Source of the DNA: Synechococcaceae cyanobacterium
Lineage (GTDB): Bacteria; Cyanobacteriota; Cyanobacteriia; PCC-6307; Cyanobiaceae
Assembly: GCA_947460085.1 (NCBI GenBank)
Contig: CANHGA010000036.1
Location: 1 to 12,749 of the forward strand
Direction: 5' to 3'
Length of the DNA: 12,749 bases
Position 1 is the first letter of the stretch. Every line of letters starts with the position of its first letter. The position numbers and the translations under genes were made by a program. The notes beneath the pieces were generated by a model. That model made no database searches and was not told the DNA's origin. It saw only the letters and a program-made list of their open reading frames with translations. Positions 7,389 through 12,749 of this stretch are shown here, one piece after another.

Positions 7389-7434
7389 GCGATCACGGAC
7401 AGCACGGTTTCATGATGGGAGACATTCGCCCCCT
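7389..7434. promoter_or_regulatory. Divergent nnr-mnmA gap
   Basis: The 46 bp between two divergently read genes are too short for two well-separated promoters, so promoter elements probably overlap or extend into the coding 5' ends. Both genes appear to start with GTG. GGGAGA at 7417-7422 lies 12 nt before the mnmA GTG, a possible but somewhat distant ribosome binding site. Confidence 0.35.
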
Positions 7435-8622
7435 GTGGCCCCTTTGTTTGCTTCTCCCGCCAGTGCAGCGGCTTCTGGGGCCGCAACCCCCGCTGGGGCT
7501 GCGGCGTTGGAGCGGCTGCTCGCCTGGCCAGGGGAGCATCGCCTCGCCGTAGGCCTCTCGGGCGGGGTGGATAGCTCGCTCACCGCTGCCCTGCTGGTGG
7601 AGGCCGGTTGGGAGGTGGAGGGCCTCACCCTGTGGCTGATGAGTGGCAAGGGCGCCTGCTGTGCGGAAGGGCTGGTGGATGCCGCCGGCATCTGTGAGCA
7701 GCTCGGGGTGCCCCACCATGTGGTGGATTTTCGGCAGCATTTCCAGGAGCAAATCGTTGATTTCTTGGTGCAGGGCTATGGCGATGGCGTGACGCCCCTG
7801 CCCTGCTCCCGCTGCAATCGGGAGGTGAAATTTGCTCCGATGCTGGCTTGGGCGGCCAAAGAGCGGGGCCTGCAGCGCATCGCCACGGGCCACTACGCCC
7901 GCGTGCGCCACGGCGATCAAAGCCCCAATGGCCGCCATCAGTTGCTGCGGGGGCTCGATTCCCGCAAGGACCAGAGCTATTTCCTCTACGACCTACCCCA
8001 GGAGGTGCTGGGTCGGTTGGTGTTCCCCTTGGGTGAACTCACCAAGGCCGACACCCGCCTGGAGGCGGCCCGCCATGGACTGCGTACGGCCGAGAAGCCT
8101 GAAAGTCAGGATCTCTGCCTGGCCGACCACCACGGTTCGATGAAGGCGTTTTTGGATGCCTACTTGCCGCCGCGCCAGGGGGAGATTGTGCTTGGCGACG
8201 GCACGGTGGTGGGCCAGCACGATGGCATCGAGCACTTCACGATTGGCCAGCGCAAGGGGCTTGGGGTGGCGTGGAGTGAGCCCTTGCATGTGGTGCGGTT
8301 GGATGCGGCCATGAACCGGGTGGTGGTGGCCCCCCGCACCGATGCGGCCCGCTCGCAGTGCTGTGTGGGGGCGGTGAATTGGGTCTCCATGGCGCCTCCG
8401 GATCGGCCGCTGGAGGTGGCGGTGCAGGTGCGCTATCGCAGTGCCCCCGAGCCGGCGCTGTTGACGCCCCTGCCGGCCACAGCCGTCGATACCGCCGGCG
8501 GACGGCCCCATCGCTGCCAGGTGGTGTTTGCCGATGAGCAGTTTTCGATCACCCCAGGCCAGGCGGCCGTCTTCTACGACGGTGAGGTGCTCCTTGGGGG
8601 TGGGCTGATTCAACGAGACTGA
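7435..8622 (+). CDS. mnmA: tRNA-specific 2-thiouridylase MnmA
   Basis: ATP-dependent thiolase that converts U34 to 2-thiouridine in the anticodons of Lys, Glu and Gln tRNAs, using sulfur relayed from a cysteine desulfurase. It has 395 residues. An Ala-rich extension of about 35 residues precedes the PP-loop LSGGVDSS (41-48). The catalytic pair is Cys124, in TPLPCSRCN, and Cys228, in ESQDLCLAD. TGHYARV (151-157) and the DSRKDQSYFLY substrate loop (175-185) are present, as are the central FTIGQRKGLGV motif and the C-terminal beta-barrel ending in FSITPGQAAVFYDGEVLLGGG. The start is GTG; no in-frame ATG lies just upstream. An internal start nearer the PP-loop cannot be excluded because the Ala-rich extension is not a conserved part of the family. 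Confidence 0.96.
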   Translation: MAPLFASPASAAASGAATPAGAAALERLLAWPGEHRLAVGLSGGVDSSLTAALLVEAGWEVEGLTLWLMSGKGACCAEGLVDAAGICEQLGVPHHVVDFRQHFQEQIVDFLVQGYGDGVTPLPCSRCNREVKFAPMLAWAAKERGLQRIATGHYARVRHGDQSPNGRHQLLRGLDSRKDQSYFLYDLPQEVLGRLVFPLGELTKADTRLEAARHGLRTAEKPESQDLCLADHHGSMKAFLDAYLPPRQGEIVLGDGTVVGQHDGIEHFTIGQRKGLGVAWSEPLHVVRLDAAMNRVVVAPRTDAARSQCCVGAVNWVSMAPPDRPLEVAVQVRYRSAPEPALLTPLPATAVDTAGGRPHRCQVVFADEQFSITPGQAAVFYDGEVLLGGGLIQRD

Positions 8623-8633
8623 TCGAGTGCGAC

Positions 8634-8649
8634 TGATCCAGCGGGATCA
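8634..8649. terminator. Small hairpin between the convergent mnmA and ferredoxin genes
   Basis: TGATCC-AGCG-GGATCA forms a 6-bp perfect stem with a 4-nt loop and overlaps the ferredoxin stop codon (8647-8649). There is no T-run on either side. It may mark transcript ends for both genes, but it is too short and too U-poor for a convincing intrinsic terminator. Confidence 0.25.
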
Positions 8650-8892
8650 CCAGTAGGGATCGCTTGCCAGTTCCACCGTGAGTTCCCCGCTGGATGCCGC
8701 TGGCACCGTGGCGATGCAGGCACGCACCATCTGGCCATTCACTTCGATCTCACAGGCGCCACAGCTGCCCCCCAGGCAGCCGGTGGGAATGGCGAATCCC
8801 GCCGCCTGGGCCGCCACGAGCCAATCGGTGCCTGGTTGGACCGTGCTGCTACGGCCATGGGGCCAGTGGACCGTGATCGGGGTTGCTGGCAT
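8647..8892 (-). CDS. Small [2Fe-2S] ferredoxin-domain protein
   Basis: An 81-residue protein that is just a [2Fe-2S] ferredoxin fold, presumably a soluble one-electron carrier. The cluster ligands are Cys39, Cys44, Cys47 and Cys59 (C-x4-C-x2-C-x11-C, in GCLGGSCGACEIEVNGQ then RACIATV). The x11 spacing before the last cysteine is much shorter than the roughly 29 of photosynthetic plant-type ferredoxins. It matches the small-subunit domain of molybdenum hydroxylases such as CO dehydrogenase. The protein is not a photosynthetic PetF by this measure. The ATG lies 5 nt after the cobQ stop, with no separate Shine-Dalgarno, so translational coupling to cobQ is likely. Its partner is not known from the sequence; the cobQ linkage suggests corrinoid metabolism, but that is inference. 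No signal peptide or membrane helix. Confidence 0.88.
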   Translation of the reverse strand: MPATPITVHWPHGRSSTVQPGTDWLVAAQAAGFAIPTGCLGGSCGACEIEVNGQMVRACIATVPAASSGELTVELASDPYW

Positions 8893-8897
8893 GGGGG

Positions 8898-10466
8898 TTA
8901 GGTCATAAGGAGCGGACCAAGATCGACATGCTCTTCAAAGGCATCGGCGAGGCGATCGAGCAGTTGATCCCGGTGTTGGCTGTGGTGGGGTTGGCGTTCA
9001 CTCAGCAACGGCAACCCTTTGCGTTGGCGCAGTTGATTGAGCCAGCGCCGCCGCCAGGGTCCGCTTTCAAACACGCCATGGAGATAGGTGCCGGCCACCA
9101 GCCCCCCCTGGTCCCCCCAGGATTGCCACCAGCCCAGGCTTGGATCCTCGGCCAAGGGGCCGCCATGGGCGACCTGATGGAGGGTGGTGACGCCGCGGTG
9201 GAGCTCAAACCCCTCCAGCACCAAGGCTGCCTCGATCCCGTCCCCTTGACCTTGGCTGCGGCCTTCGCTGGGCAGGGGCCAGAGGGCCTGGCTGCGCCGT
9301 TGGCGGAGGGCCTTGGCACCTTCAAACACGGTGCGCAGCGGCAGTAGTCCCAATCCGGCGGGGCTGGCGGCAGCGGCTCCACCTTCGAGGCCTTCGGGAT
9401 CCACGAGCTCCACCCCAAGCATTTGCATGCCGCCGCAGATGCCAAACACCTGGCCCCCGGCTGCCGCATAACGCTTCAGCTCCTGGCCGAGACCACTGGT
9501 TTGGAGGGCGGCCAGATCCCGCAGGGTTTGCTTGCTGCCCGGCACGATCACGGCGTCGGGCTGGCCCAAGGGCTCGCCGGGCTGGATCCAGCGCAGCTGC
9601 ACGCTGGCTTCCGTTTCCAGGGGGTCGAGGTCGGAGAAGTTGCTTAGTGATGGCAGCCGCAGCACGGCGATCTCCAGTTCGGCGCTGCTTTTGCGGCCGC
9701 GGCGCTCCAACAGATCCAGGGAGTCTTCTGGAGGGAAGAGATCGTTGAGCCAGGGCATCACCCCCAGCACCGGAATTCCGGTTTCCTGCTCCAGCCAGCT
9801 GCGGCCTTGATCAAAGAGTTCGCGGCGTCCCCGGAAGCGGTTGATCAGGATCCCTTTGATCAGAGGCCGTTGCACCGGGCTGAGCAGGGCCAAGGTGCCC
9901 ACGATCTGGGCAAAGACGCCCCCGCGCTCGATATCGGCCACCAGCAGGCAATGGGCCCGCAGGTATTGGGCCAGGCGCAGGTTGGTGAGATCCCGGGCCT
10001 GCAGATTCACTTCCACCGGGCTGCCCGCCCCCTCGAGCACGAGCCGCCCATGGTGGTATTGGCTTTTCAGGGCGCCCAGGCCGCTGCGAATCGCTGCCCA
10101 GCCAGGCTTGAACCAATCACGGTAGTAGTGCTCGGCCCGGGCGGTGCCCACCGCTTGGCCCAGGTGAATCAACTCACTGGTGCTATCTCCCTGGGGTTTG
10201 AGCAATACCGGATTCATGGCCACCTGGGGCTCCAGGCCCGCCGCCCAGGCCTGCAGGGCTTGGGAGTAGGCCATCTCGCCGCCGGCCTGATCCACCCAGG
10301 CATTGAGACTCATGTTTTGGCCCTTAAAGGGCAGCGGCTGCTCGCCGCGGCGTTTCAACACCCGGCAGAGGGCCGCGGTCATCAGGGTTTTGCCCGCACC
10401 GCTGGAGGTGCCCAGCACCATCAGTGGCCTGGGCGACTGGGTTGTTCGAGGTGAGATCTTGCTCAC
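8898..10466 (-). CDS. cobQ: Cobyric acid synthase CobQ
   Basis: Glutamine-dependent amidotransferase of (pseudo)cobalamin synthesis. It amidates side chains b, d, e and g of adenosylcobyrinic a,c-diamide with ATP to give cobyric acid. From the GTG at 10466 it has 522 residues. The N-terminal dethiobiotin-synthetase-like ATPase shows GTSSGAGKT (19-27), KGQNMSLNAWV (48-58), KPQGDSTSELIHLG (90-103), LEGAGSPVEVNL and ADIERGGVFAQIVG. The C-terminal class-I glutaminase shows FGICGGMQMLG with nucleophile Cys344 and AGTYLHGVFES with His463. The frame stays open to 10661, but those extra 65 residues overlap the upstream gene in another frame and look like shadow sequence (Pro/Gly/Arg-rich). The GTG lies 11 nt after the stop of the 136-aa gene, and the ferredoxin starts 5 nt after the cobQ stop, so the three probably form an operon. 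Confidence 0.95.
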   Translation of the reverse strand: MSKISPRTTQSPRPLMVLGTSSGAGKTLMTAALCRVLKRRGEQPLPFKGQNMSLNAWVDQAGGEMAYSQALQAWAAGLEPQVAMNPVLLKPQGDSTSELIHLGQAVGTARAEHYYRDWFKPGWAAIRSGLGALKSQYHHGRLVLEGAGSPVEVNLQARDLTNLRLAQYLRAHCLLVADIERGGVFAQIVGTLALLSPVQRPLIKGILINRFRGRRELFDQGRSWLEQETGIPVLGVMPWLNDLFPPEDSLDLLERRGRKSSAELEIAVLRLPSLSNFSDLDPLETEASVQLRWIQPGEPLGQPDAVIVPGSKQTLRDLAALQTSGLGQELKRYAAAGGQVFGICGGMQMLGVELVDPEGLEGGAAAASPAGLGLLPLRTVFEGAKALRQRRSQALWPLPSEGRSQGQGDGIEAALVLEGFELHRGVTTLHQVAHGGPLAEDPSLGWWQSWGDQGGLVAGTYLHGVFESGPWRRRWLNQLRQRKGLPLLSERQPHHSQHRDQLLDRLADAFEEHVDLGPLLMT

Positions 10467-10477
10467 AGGCTCTGGGG

Positions 10478-10888
10478 TCACAGCCTTGGCCGGCGGCGGC
10501 TGATCAGGTGCCGTAGGCGTTCGGCAAAGCTCGCCCCAGGGATTTCGCCGGGCCATTGGCCCAGTACCGCCCTGCCCATGGGGGTGAGCCGTACCCGGTG
10601 GGTGAGGCCTTGGCCATCCACCTCGCGCCGGAGCACCCCGAGTTGGATTAGCCAAATCCAAAGGGCTTCAGCCCGCTCGGGAGCCATGGCCCTGGTGCAG
10701 AGGCTCAGGGCATCGTTACGGCGGCACAACTCGCCACTGCTGAGGGCCCGCTGCGCCACTTCCTCATAGAAGGCCCGGCGAAAGGGCAGGCAGCGCAGGG
10801 CTTTGGCTGCCCGGCCCGTGGCCCGTTCGTCGTTGAGCAGGGCGGCAACGCTGCCGGGGTCGCGCTCTGGGGTGGCCCGTAGTTGCAT
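10478..10888 (-). CDS. Small protein of unknown function, probably the cyanobacterial Npun_F0494 family
   Basis: 136 residues, function unknown. The conserved-looking core (AAKALRCLPFRRAFYEEVA at 27-45, then ALWIWLIQLGVLRREVDGQG at 75-94 and RLTPMGRAVL at 100-109) resembles, from memory, the uncharacterised cyanobacterial family named after Npun_F0494. The pattern of helices, then a likely beta-hairpin (VLRREVDGQGLTHRVRLT), then a helix recalls a winged-helix fold, so nucleic-acid binding is possible but only inferred. The C-terminus is basic (SRRRRPRL-like). No signal peptide or membrane helix is seen. The ATG at 10888 is supported by AGGGAGA (10897-10903, minus sense) 8 nt upstream. The gene sits 11 nt upstream of cobQ on the same strand and diverges from maf across 30 bp. 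Confidence 0.75.
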   Translation of the reverse strand: MQLRATPERDPGSVAALLNDERATGRAAKALRCLPFRRAFYEEVAQRALSSGELCRRNDALSLCTRAMAPERAEALWIWLIQLGVLRREVDGQGLTHRVRLTPMGRAVLGQWPGEIPGASFAERLRHLISRRRPRL

Positions 10889-10903
10889 AGGGAGATTCTC
10901 CCT
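10889..10903. promoter_or_regulatory. Perfect 7+7 bp dyad in the divergent 136-aa gene/maf gap
   Basis: AGGGAGA-T-TCTCCCT is a perfect inverted repeat with one central base. It directly abuts the ATG of the minus-strand gene, and its right arm serves as that gene's Shine-Dalgarno (AGGGAGA, 8 nt from the ATG). As DNA it could be an operator; as RNA a 5-bp stem with a 5-nt loop could mask the ribosome binding site. Confidence 0.5.
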
Positions 10904-10918
10904 GATTCCCCCCCTCCC

Positions 10919-11503
10919 ATGCTGGTGCTCGCCTCAGCCTCACCTGCGCGCCGCCGCCTGCTCGAGCAGGCGGCCATTCCCCATCGGGTGCGGGTGAGCG
11001 GGGTGGATGAGGAGGCAATCAGCGCAAGCGATCCAGCCGTTTTGGTGCAGCTGCTGGCCAAGGCCAAGGCCGAGGCCGTGGATCAGGCGCTCCAGGCCGA
11101 GGGCTCCAGCGCAGCTGCCTGGGGGGTGTTGGGCTGCGATTCGCTGTTGGCGTTTGGGGGTGAGGTGTTCGGTAAGCCCGCTGATCAGGCGGAGGCGATC
11201 GCCCGCTGGCGCCGCATGGCTGGCGGCGTGGGCGAGTTGCTGACGGGCCACTGCTTGCTTCGGGGAAACGGCTTGTTGCCGGGAAAAGGCCTGCAGCTGG
11301 ACACGGTCACAACCCGGGTGCACTTTGCGGCCCTCAGTGCTGCTGAGATCGAGGCCTATGTGGCCACGGGGGAACCGCTGGCCTGTGCCGGTGGATTTGC
11401 CCTGGAGGGGCGCGGGGGCCTGGCGGTGGAGCGGCTCGAGGGCTGTTTTAGCAACGTGATTGGGTTGAGTCTGCCCCTGCTGCGGCGGTGGTTGAACCCA
11501 TAA
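10919..11503 (+). CDS. maf: Maf-family nucleoside triphosphate pyrophosphatase
   Basis: House-cleaning pyrophosphatase that hydrolyses non-canonical or excess nucleoside triphosphates to monophosphates. From the ATG at 10919 it has 194 residues, the usual family size. It opens directly with the family signature (MLVLASASPARRRLLEQA). It then shows GCDSLLAFGGEVFGKPAD (72-89) with the expected catalytic Asp74, ELLTGHCLL, YVATGEPLACAGGFALEG (147-164) and ERLEGCFSNVIGLSLPL. The frame is open upstream to a TTG at 10883, but that adds non-family residues and overlaps the divergent gene. Where dTTP/UTP-type enzymes usually have YGIQG, this one has FALEG (Gln to Glu), and GADT is GCDS. The substrate class therefore cannot be assumed. 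No good Shine-Dalgarno lies next to the ATG (CCCCCCTCCC precedes it). The stop codon touches the psbC terminator. Confidence 0.93.
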   Translation: MLVLASASPARRRLLEQAAIPHRVRVSGVDEEAISASDPAVLVQLLAKAKAEAVDQALQAEGSSAAAWGVLGCDSLLAFGGEVFGKPADQAEAIARWRRMAGGVGELLTGHCLLRGNGLLPGKGLQLDTVTTRVHFAALSAAEIEAYVATGEPLACAGGFALEGRGGLAVERLEGCFSNVIGLSLPLLRRWLNP

Positions 11504-11530
11504 AAAAGCCCCCGCCTTGCGGCGAGGGCT
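11502..11530 (-). terminator. Intrinsic terminator of psbC
   Basis: Read on the minus strand, AGCCCTCGCC-GCAA-GGCGGGGGCT forms a 10-bp GC-rich stem with one mismatch and a GCAA tetraloop (11507-11530), followed at once by a run of six Ts. It lies 25 bp after the psbC stop. The T-run overlaps the maf stop codon. In the plus direction the hairpin is preceded by As and followed by G-rich sequence, so it should not terminate maf efficiently. Confidence 0.92.
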
Positions 11531-11555
11531 GGGGGACGACAGTCGCTGAAATGAA

Positions 11556-12749
11556 TCAGTCGAGGTCGGGCATGGCCAATGTGGGCTCGGCCTGACGGTC
11601 GATGCCCTTTTCAAAGCCAGCTGCAGCGGCGCGGGCGCGGCCCGCATGCCAGAGGTGACCCACCAGGAAGAAGAAGGCCAACACGAATTGGGTGGAGGCC
11701 AGCCACTGGCGGATGTTCACGAAGTTCACCGAGTTGGGCTCGGTGATGATCCCGCCCACTGAGTTCAGGGAGGCGTTGGGAGCGTGGGTCATGTATTCAG
11801 CTGCCCGGCGCACTTGCCAGGGCTGAATGTCGTTTTGGAGCTTGTCGAGGCTCAGGCCGTTGGGACCGCGCAGGGGCTCCAGCCAAGGACCACGGAAGTC
11901 CCAGAAACGCATGGTTTCACCACCAAAGATGATCTCGCCGGTAGGTGAGCGCATCAGGTATTTGCCCAGACCGGTAGGGCCCATGGCCGAACCGATGTTG
12001 GCGCCGAGGCGTTGGTCACGCACCAGGAAGGTGAAGCTTTGGGCCTGGGAGGACTCGGCGTTGGTGGGGCCGTAGAACTCGGAAGGGTAGGCGGTGTTGT
12101 TGAACCAGATGTAGGCCGAGGCGATGAAGCTCATGAAGCTCAAGGCGCCCAGGCTGTAGCTGAGGTAGGCCTCACCGTTCCAGATGAAGGCGCGACGCAC
12201 CCAGCCGAAGGGCTTGGTGACGGCATGCCAGATGCCACCAAAGATGCAGATCAGGCCAATCCAGATGTGACCGCCGATGATGTCTTCCATCGAGTTGACC
12301 CCGATGATCCAGCCCTCGCCACCAAAGGGGGCGCGGGTCAGGTAACCGAAGATCACGCCGGGATCCAGGGTGGGGTTGGTAATGATCCGCACATCGCCAC
12401 CGCCCGGGGCCCAGGTGTCATACACGCCGCCGAAGAACATGGCCTTGAACACCAGCAGCAGCGCACCCACACCCAAGAGGATCAGGTGGTAGCCAATGAT
12501 GTTGGTCATCTGGTTTTTATCGCGCCAATCCTGCGAGAAGAAGGCGGAGTAGTTCTCCAGAATTTCGGGGCCGCGCAGAGCGTGATACAGCCCGCCGAGA
12601 CCAAGCACGGCGGAGCTGATCAGGTGCAGCACACCCACCACGAAGAACGGATAGAGGTCGACGACCTCACCGCCAGGACCCACGCCGTAGCCAAGCGTGG
12701 CCACGTGGGGGAACAGGATCAGGCCCTGTTCGTACATGGGCTTGTCGAA
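11556..12749 (-). CDS. psbC: Photosystem II CP43 reaction-centre antenna protein, 5' end cut off by window
   Basis: Chlorophyll a-binding inner antenna subunit of photosystem II in the thylakoid membrane. It feeds excitation to D1/D2 and contributes ligands to the oxygen-evolving Mn4CaO5 cluster. 397 residues are visible, beginning FDKPMYEQGLILFPHVATLG; roughly the first 75 residues and the start lie beyond the right edge. Several hydrophobic membrane helices with His ligands are visible (VGVLHLISSAVLGLGGLYHA, IIGYHLILLGVGALL, IGGHIWIGLICIFGGIWHAV, VLAFFFLVGHLWHAGRARA). The large lumenal loop holds GGETMRFWDFRGPWLEPLRG; its Glu and Arg (Glu codon at 11916-11918) correspond to CP43 Glu354 and Arg357 at the manganese cluster. 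The C-terminus MPDLD is typical. psbC normally overlaps psbD, expected just off the window. A strong intrinsic terminator follows. Confidence 0.99.
   Translation of the reverse strand, partial: FDKPMYEQGLILFPHVATLGYGVGPGGEVVDLYPFFVVGVLHLISSAVLGLGGLYHALRGPEILENYSAFFSQDWRDKNQMTNIIGYHLILLGVGALLLVFKAMFFGGVYDTWAPGGGDVRIITNPTLDPGVIFGYLTRAPFGGEGWIIGVNSMEDIIGGHIWIGLICIFGGIWHAVTKPFGWVRRAFIWNGEAYLSYSLGALSFMSFIASAYIWFNNTAYPSEFYGPTNAESSQAQSFTFLVRDQRLGANIGSAMGPTGLGKYLMRSPTGEIIFGGETMRFWDFRGPWLEPLRGPNGLSLDKLQNDIQPWQVRRAAEYMTHAPNASLNSVGGIITEPNSVNFVNIRQWLASTQFVLAFFFLVGHLWHAGRARAAAAGFEKGIDRQAEPTLAMPDLD

Noticed and set aside
9807..10454. 215-aa plus-strand open frame opposite cobQ
   Set aside because: Overlaps the well-conserved N-terminal half of CobQ on the other strand; the composition is shadow-like.
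10467..10661. 65-residue N-terminal extension of CobQ
   Set aside because: Lies wholly over the upstream 136-aa gene apart from the short gap, is Pro/Gly/Arg-rich, and the family starts just before the GTSSGAGKT motif. The GTG at 10466 fits better.
10883..10918. 12-residue extension of Maf from a TTG
   Set aside because: Overlaps the divergent gene's start codon and precedes the standard MLVLASASP start of the family.
11195..11202. GCGATCGC, the HIP1 octamer
   Set aside because: It is the only copy I noticed in 12.7 kb, so there is no HIP1 enrichment and it is expected by chance in coding sequence.
10940..11647. 235-aa minus-strand open frame spanning maf, the terminator and the psbC end
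   Set aside because: It runs through both the maf gene and the intrinsic terminator and overlaps psbC; no motif support.
1..12749. Defence, phage, secretion or biosynthetic gene cluster; CRISPR; transposon; tRNA-linked island
   Set aside because: All long coding regions are recognisable core genes, gaps are short, and no integrase, transposase, array or RNA gene is visible. I see no evidence for an undescribed multi-gene system.

Overview
The window is a compact, high-GC stretch of a cyanobacterial chromosome, most likely from a Synechococcus/Cyanobium-type picocyanobacterium. The evidence is psbC (the photosystem II CP43 subunit), a cyanobacterial Ftn2/ZipN (ARC6-like) division protein, a cyanobacterial group-2 sigma factor, cobyric acid synthase, and a small unknown-function family that I associate with cyanobacteria. 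Genes are tightly packed, with no gap longer than about 140 bp. I see no tRNA, rRNA, CRISPR array, insertion sequence, phage gene or attachment site.

Layout from left to right. The 3'-truncated ffh (signal recognition particle GTPase) lies on the minus strand at 1-1242. Upstream of it on the same strand is ftn2/zipN, diverging from pdhA (pyruvate dehydrogenase E1 alpha) on the plus strand. A group-2 sigma-70 factor on the minus strand converges on pdhA with only 11 bp between the stop codons. A fused NAD(P)H-hydrate epimerase/dehydratase follows on the minus strand, diverging from mnmA (tRNA 2-thiouridylase). MnmA converges on a three-gene minus-strand cluster, read in transcription order as: a 136-aa protein of unknown function, cobQ, and an 81-aa [2Fe-2S] ferredoxin. 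The unknown-function gene diverges from maf across a 30-bp gap that holds a 7+7 bp dyad. maf converges on the 5'-truncated psbC, and a clear intrinsic terminator for psbC touches the maf stop codon.

These are unrelated housekeeping functions: protein targeting, division, acetyl-CoA synthesis, transcription, metabolite repair, tRNA modification, corrinoid synthesis, nucleotide sanitation and photosynthesis. The only arrangement that looks like a functional unit is the unknown protein-cobQ-ferredoxin cluster, with gaps of 11 and 5 nt.

I find no convincing undescribed multi-gene system. The points most worth a second look are a tryptophan-rich 12-residue repeat beside the Ftn2 membrane helix, the cobQ-ferredoxin pairing, the unknown 136-aa protein with a dyad over its ribosome binding site, and a degenerate pentapeptide repeat in the sigma factor linker.
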